From: Chlamydiia bacterium
Lineage (GTDB): Bacteria; Chlamydiota; Chlamydiia; Chlamydiales; SM23-39
Length of the DNA: 16,363 nt
Assembly: GCA_016194825.1 (NCBI GenBank)
Contig: JACQAR010000008.1
Span: 1 to 16,363 of the forward strand
Direction: 5' to 3'
The notes below the pieces were generated by a model. That model saw only the letters and a program-made list of their open reading frames with translations, had not been told where the DNA came from and searched no databases. The position numbers and the translations under genes are program-made. Below are positions 13,241 to 16,363 of this stretch, piece after piece; the stretch's first letter is position 1; each line of letters opens with the position of its first letter.

Positions 13241-14062
13241 TTACCTGCGCTCTTTTACGATCCAATTTCTCTTTTTTCTCGGCGACCGCGTGCGGAATCC
13301 TTTTGTGAATTGCGCCCATGGCGTTTGCGGATGGTTTCCTTTGCCGCGTCCTTCGCCTCCCCCGTGCGGGTGATCAACCGGGTTCATTGCCACACCGCGC
13401 ACTGTGTGGCGAATCCCCAACCAGCGAGAACGGCCTGCTTTCCCAATGACGCGCAACACATGCTCGGCATTCGATACTGCGCCAAATGTAGCTCTGCAAT
13501 CTTCGTTGATCATACGCACTTCACCAGACGGAAAGCGGATCGTCGCATAGCCATTGCTGCGCGCCAAAAGCTGCGCAGAAAGACCTGCAGAACGGACCAA
13601 TTTCCCCCCTTTTCCGGGAATGAGCTCAATGTTGTGCACGACAGACCCGAGCGGCATGAATTTTAGGCGCATGCAGCACCCAATTTGAAAAGGAGGCTCG
13701 TCACTTGTCGAGACGACATCTCCCTTTTTAATGCCTTGAGGCGCCAAGATGTACCGCTTTTCTCCATCTCGATAGTGAATCAATGCAATGAGAGCTGTCC
13801 TATTAGGATCGTACTCTACCGCAGCCACTGTCGCTGGGATATTTTCTTTATCTCGCTTGAAATCGATCAAGCGCAACATCTTCTTATGACCTCCCCCCTT
13901 ATGGCGGCAGGTGATGTGACCACTGTGGTTGCGTCCATTGCATCTGCGCTTATGCATCAGAAGCGATTTGGGAGCCGGTTTTTCACCTGGAGAAATCTCG
14001 GTGTAACTGGGCATCACCAACTTGCGTTGACCGGGAGTCACGGGTCGGAATGTTTTAGGCAT
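13241..14062 (-). CDS. rplB: 50S ribosomal protein L2
   Basis: L2 is a primary 23S rRNA binder required for subunit association and close to the peptidyl transferase centre. The N-terminal part has FRPVTPGQRKLVMPSYTEI and GRNHSGHITCRHKGGGHKK. The middle has HYRDGEKRYILAPQGIKKGD and HNIELIPGKGGKLVRSAG. The C-terminal part has GVAMNPVDHPHGGGEGRGKG, which includes the functionally important His in the HPHGGG loop, and ends NWIVKERR. The 273 residues are complete. Confidence 0.98.
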   Translation of the reverse strand: MPKTFRPVTPGQRKLVMPSYTEISPGEKPAPKSLLMHKRRCNGRNHSGHITCRHKGGGHKKMLRLIDFKRDKENIPATVAAVEYDPNRTALIALIHYRDGEKRYILAPQGIKKGDVVSTSDEPPFQIGCCMRLKFMPLGSVVHNIELIPGKGGKLVRSAGLSAQLLARSNGYATIRFPSGEVRMINEDCRATFGAVSNAEHVLRVIGKAGRSRWLGIRHTVRGVAMNPVDHPHGGGEGRGKGNHPQTPWAQFTKGFRTRSPRKKRNWIVKERR

Positions 14063-14070
14063 AGTGTTCC

Positions 14071-14400
14071 TTATACTGGCTCATCCAAACTATCTTCAGG
14101 GCGGAGCGTCACAATCGCCTTTCTCAAGGCGGCTGTTTTTCCCACAAAACCTCTGACTCTTCTCCATTTCCCGCCAATGTTGATGACATTGACAGAAACG
14201 ACTTTCACTCTTTTGTCGGCATAGATGTTTTCGATAGCGCGAGCGATTTCGATTTTATTGGCATCTTGGTGCACATCGAACACATACTTCGGCGCTTTAC
14301 ATTTTGCGACCGAAGGATTGCTATTCGCGTTTTTCAGATTCTCTAGCACGCGGCTCTTCTCTGTGAGCCGTCTCGATTTAATGATTTGATATGGGTTCAT
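14071..14400 (-). CDS. rplW: 50S ribosomal protein L23
   Basis: L23 is the tunnel-exit protein to which trigger factor and SRP dock. It starts MNPYQIIKSRRLTEKSRVLE, and the centre has KYVFDVHQDANKIEIARAIE and RVKVVSVNVINIGGKWRRVR. The end carries GKTAALRKAIVTLRPEDS. The length of 109 is near the chlamydial value. The start codon overlaps the rplD stop (ATGA). Confidence 0.96.
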   Translation of the reverse strand: MNPYQIIKSRRLTEKSRVLENLKNANSNPSVAKCKAPKYVFDVHQDANKIEIARAIENIYADKRVKVVSVNVINIGGKWRRVRGFVGKTAALRKAIVTLRPEDSLDEPV

Positions 14401-15053
14401 GCTCCCCCCCCTAACATCGCGAGCAGCTCATCCCACGCTGAATCGAGAACGACGATATCTTGGCAAAGAGCCAAAGAATAGCCGTTGACTTGCGAAAGAG
14501 GAACAAACTCTTTTTTCGGAAGGTTGCGAACGCTCTTCATCAGATTCATATTCGGCATTTCCATCTCTTTTTTAGCTTCGCCCACAATAAGAGTTCTTTT
14601 CACTCCGCAAGGCGTCTTTTCAAAAAATTCCGCCATTTTAGAGGTTTTTGGGGCTTTTAACTCTTCATTTTTCAACACATGCACACGACCAGACTTGATC
14701 TTTTCAGCGATCATGTAGCGGATCGCAGCGCGCTTTTCTTTTTTGTTGATCCGAATAGAAACATCGAATTTTGGCTTCGGACCAAAGACAATCCCCCCGC
14801 CTTTGTAGTGAGGAGCTGCCAGATCCCCTTGTCGAGAACGGCCTTGCCCTTTTTGCGGGTGAGGTTTTTTGCCTGTGCGATTGATTTGAGCTCTGGTTTT
14901 TGTATTAGCCGACCACTGACGCGCATTGTAGCGAATCGCCACGATGTAATCTTTGATCGACTGCGGATGAGCAGCAATCTCTAAGAGGGCATCATCCACT
15001 TGGACATGACCCACTTCCTTGCCGGACATATCATATTTTTTCAGGGTTGCCAC
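14397..15053 (-). CDS. rplD: 50S ribosomal protein L4
   Basis: L4 reaches into the exit tunnel with a long loop; in E. coli it also represses its own S10 operon. The loop is recognisable as NTKTRAQINRTGKKPHPQKG then QGRSRQGDLAAPHYKGGG (about 50-86). The globular part has KKEKRAAIRYMIAEKIKSGR and the end VVLDSAWDELLAML. The start is a GTG at 15053, 3 bp after rplC, with GGAGC inside the end of rplC as ribosome-binding site. The 218 residues are complete. Confidence 0.97.
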   Translation of the reverse strand: MATLKKYDMSGKEVGHVQVDDALLEIAAHPQSIKDYIVAIRYNARQWSANTKTRAQINRTGKKPHPQKGQGRSRQGDLAAPHYKGGGIVFGPKPKFDVSIRINKKEKRAAIRYMIAEKIKSGRVHVLKNEELKAPKTSKMAEFFEKTPCGVKRTLIVGEAKKEMEMPNMNLMKSVRNLPKKEFVPLSQVNGYSLALCQDIVVLDSAWDELLAMLGGGA

Positions 15054-15056
15054 AGT

Positions 15057-15716
15057 TTAGGCTCCTTTCTTGGCGCTTTTCTGCGCACGCTTTTTCGATT
15101 TCGTGATGTAAACAATCGCGCTAGGCGCTCCAGGAACCGCCCCTTCTACGAGGAGCAAATTGCCTTGAACTGCAACCACGCGGAGGTTTTGCACAGTGAG
15201 ATTGTCGCCTCCCATACGAGACGCCCTTTTTCCATTCGGGAAGCAGCGGCCGGGAGTGGTTCTCATTCCCGTAGATCCCATATGTCTATGGAACCCAGAA
15301 CCATGAGCAGCAGGTCCACCTGACATTTTATGGAGTTTGATGACCCCTTGGAATCCTTTTCCCTTGGAAACTCCCTCGATGTCGACATAGCCTGCATCTG
15401 CAAAGACATTCGCATCAATTTTTTGACCTACTTGATACGCTTCGACATCGTCGATTCTCGATTCGCGCACAACTTGGCATGGCTCTACTTGCACTTTGGC
15501 AAACTGCCCTTTTTGGGGCTTATTCATCCGGTTTGCCTGCGCAGGGGTCGCTGGGATCCCACCGAGCTGCAAGCCGTTATAGCCGTGCGTCTCTCTTCTC
15601 TTAATCTGCAAAACTGTGTTAGGTTCAGCCAGTATGATCGTGCACACAACAAGCTTTCCATCTTGATCGAAAACTTGCGTCATTCCTTTTTTCTGACCGA
15701 TGAACTTCAGCGTCAT
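15057..15716 (-). CDS. rplC: 50S ribosomal protein L3 (first gene of the S10 block)
   Basis: L3 initiates large-subunit assembly and reaches to the peptidyl transferase centre. It starts KFIGQKKGMTQVFDQDGKLV, and has DVEAYQVGQKIDANVFADAG and VSKGKGFQGVIKLHKMSGGP. The active loop is GSTGMRTTPGRCFPNGKRAS, followed by MGGDNLTVQNLRVV. The C-terminus is Lys/Ser/Ala-rich. The 219 residues are complete. rpsJ (S10) is not upstream; in Chlamydia it lies with the str genes. AAGGAAAA precedes the ATG. Confidence 0.97.
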   Translation of the reverse strand: MTLKFIGQKKGMTQVFDQDGKLVVCTIILAEPNTVLQIKRRETHGYNGLQLGGIPATPAQANRMNKPQKGQFAKVQVEPCQVVRESRIDDVEAYQVGQKIDANVFADAGYVDIEGVSKGKGFQGVIKLHKMSGGPAAHGSGFHRHMGSTGMRTTPGRCFPNGKRASRMGGDNLTVQNLRVVAVQGNLLLVEGAVPGAPSAIVYITKSKKRAQKSAKKGA

Positions 15717-15875
15717 AGGTTTTCCTTTTGCATCACATTCCTTCTACCGACAAATGCGCGCACATAGAAAAAAAGCCTATTAGCTTCATCCCACGCGCTT
15801 AACCCGGGAGCGAACGCCCAAGGGTGGCATACGTTTAAGAAGGGGCCGTCCGTAGACGGTGTTATTAAATGTCGG
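15717..15875 (-). promoter_or_regulatory. S10-operon mRNA leader with possible attenuator and short upstream ORF
   Basis: About 160 nt separate the predicted start of transcription from rplC. The leader contains a perfect CCGTC-TACG-GACGG hairpin (15859-15846). Further on, a small AAGC/GCTT hairpin (15786-15773) runs straight into seven Ts (15774-15768). This is enclosed by a GCGCG/CGCGC pairing (15798-15794 with 15760-15756). A 18-codon frame from ATG 15789 (MKLIGFFSMCAHLSVEGM) spans the T run and ends at 15733. The hairpin-T element resembles a weak intrinsic terminator. Regulation is inference. Confidence 0.3.
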
Positions 15876-15910
15876 ATAACGACTATAGTACCTCCCCGAA
15901 TTTCTGGCAA
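15875..15910 (-). promoter_or_regulatory. sigma70-type promoter of the S10-spc-alpha cluster
   Basis: On the minus strand, TTGCCA (15910-15905; 5 of 6 to consensus) is followed by a 17-bp spacer and TATAGT (15887-15882; 5 of 6). This predicts a start near 15875. It is the best promoter in the window and is placed correctly for rplC and all following genes. Confidence 0.7.
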
Positions 15911-15959
15911 GAGCAGAGAGAATAGGTAGCCAGGAATAAGTTAAAAAATATAGACAGTC

Positions 15960-16309
15960 GGGGTTGCACCCCTGCTGGCCCCGCAGGACCGGTTCTGGCT
16001 TTGATAACCGGTCGCGCCCTGATTATAAAAACCGCAAACTGCGTTTGCGGCAGAAGCGCGACCTATCGCGCCTGGTTCGTCGCAGTACCCTTGTACCGCT
16101 CCTCACCTCATGCGGCGCGATTTCTCGTTGCCATAACCAGTCTCGGGCTGCGCCCAGGCCCCAGCCTTGCTGGGTCCCCCCGGGGCGCAGATTTTGCCCC
16201 TTCGGGTTTTCACAGCTTGTTATAAACACGGAAGTTCCTTTGCCATTGAAGGCCCGCAGGGCTTCACTCTGTGCCTCGGGGGCCCCACGCAGTGGGGGCG
16301 TAGGCACAG
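15960..16309. repeat. cluster of GC-rich perfect palindromes with GCA/TGC triloops
   Basis: Almost every base is part of a short perfect stem. Triloop hairpins with loop TGC on the plus strand: 15960-15972 (GGGGT stem), 16032-16050 (CCGCAAAC), 16145-16155 (GGGC). Triloop hairpins with loop GCA on the plus strand: 16252-16262 (GCCC), 16283-16297 (CCCCAC). Longer-range 8-bp pairs are 15987-15994/16006-16013 (GACCGGTT), 16010-16017/16056-16063 (GGTCGCGC), 16065-16072/16114-16121 (ATCGCGCC), 16148-16155/16183-16190 (CTGCGCCC) and 16269-16276/16302-16309 (CTGTGCCT). CCCAGC-CTT-GCTGGG lies at 16160-16174. The region is clearly richer in GC than its surroundings. A minus frame of 110 codons crosses it but looks like no known protein. 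It could be a structured RNA, a palindromic intergenic element, or a stack of repeats. Confidence 0.75.
16022..16050 (-). terminator. intrinsic terminator for a transcript entering from the right edge
   Basis: On the minus strand, CCGCAAAC-GCA-GTTTGCGG (16050-16032) is a perfect 8-bp stem, followed at once by TTTTTATAAT (16031-16022). It can only act on transcription coming from beyond 16050 on the minus strand, and it lies upstream of the S10 promoter, so it insulates that promoter. It is part of the palindrome cluster. Confidence 0.8.
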
Positions 16310-16363
16310 CCAATCGACTCAGATCGCAAAGCAAAATCGTAGCGCAGGAGAGCACCGCCTCGG

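Noticed and set aside
15713..15910. 65-codon minus frame ending in an ATGA overlap with rplC
   Set aside because: Its start coincides with the -35 box of the S10 promoter, so the full frame would not be on the mRNA; only the overlap with rplC is suggestive.
16023..16355. 110-codon minus-strand open frame over the palindrome cluster
   Set aside because: Composition is dominated by the GC-rich palindromes, no protein family is recognisable, the frame runs through a strong terminator, and no good ribosome-binding site is seen.

Overview
This window comes from a member of the Chlamydiota, probably an environmental (non-Chlamydiaceae) lineage. The main evidence is gene order on the minus strand. 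A merged S10-spc-alpha ribosomal protein cluster runs rplC-rplD-rplW-rplB-rpsS-rplV-rpsC-rplP-rpmC-rpsQ-rplN-rplX-rplE-rpsH-rplF-rplR-rpsE-rplO-secY-rpsM-rpsK-rpoA-rplQ, followed directly by gap (GAPDH) and then a 240-residue protein in the position of Chlamydia CT504. The absence of rpsJ at the head, of rpsN, rpmD, adk, map, infA and rpmJ inside, and of rpsD before rpoA is also the chlamydial arrangement. The proteins resemble chlamydial ones by eye, but no search was run.

Layout, left to right. 1-858 (+) is the C-terminal half of a SulP-type anion transporter with a STAS domain; it runs in from beyond the left edge. 859-2000 is a gene graveyard: the tail of an ankyrin-like protein (minus), the tail of a Bro-N/phage antirepressor-type protein (plus), and the C-terminal two thirds of an IS5-type transposase (plus) fused straight onto it. 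This graveyard is bracketed by two copies of a 32/33-bp direct repeat containing a dyad. The right copy lies 15 bp beyond the 3' end of a tRNA-Leu(UAA), which suggests an old integration site. A strong intrinsic terminator separates the tRNA from the CT504-position gene. 2917-15716 is the gap and ribosomal cluster, all minus strand, tightly packed with many ATGA or TAATG overlaps. 15717-16363 holds the S10-operon leader and a near-consensus promoter, then about 350 bp of GC-rich back-to-back palindromes, one of which is an intrinsic terminator for something transcribed from beyond the right edge.

The genes of the large cluster build the ribosome (16 large- and small-subunit proteins that read intact, plus three abnormal ones), the RNA polymerase alpha subunit and the SecY translocon channel. 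gap is attached at the end but appears to have its own promoter directly behind rplQ.

The most unusual observation is that three ribosomal genes in a 2.5-kb stretch lack internal segments: rplE (about 25 residues, in frame), rplR (about 50 residues, with a frameshift) and rplO (about 40 residues, with a frameshift). The genes between them are intact. In essential single-copy genes this points either to assembly or amplification error or to something really abnormal, and raw reads would decide. The second signal is the palindrome cluster near the right edge, where five separate hairpins share the same GCA/TGC triloop.
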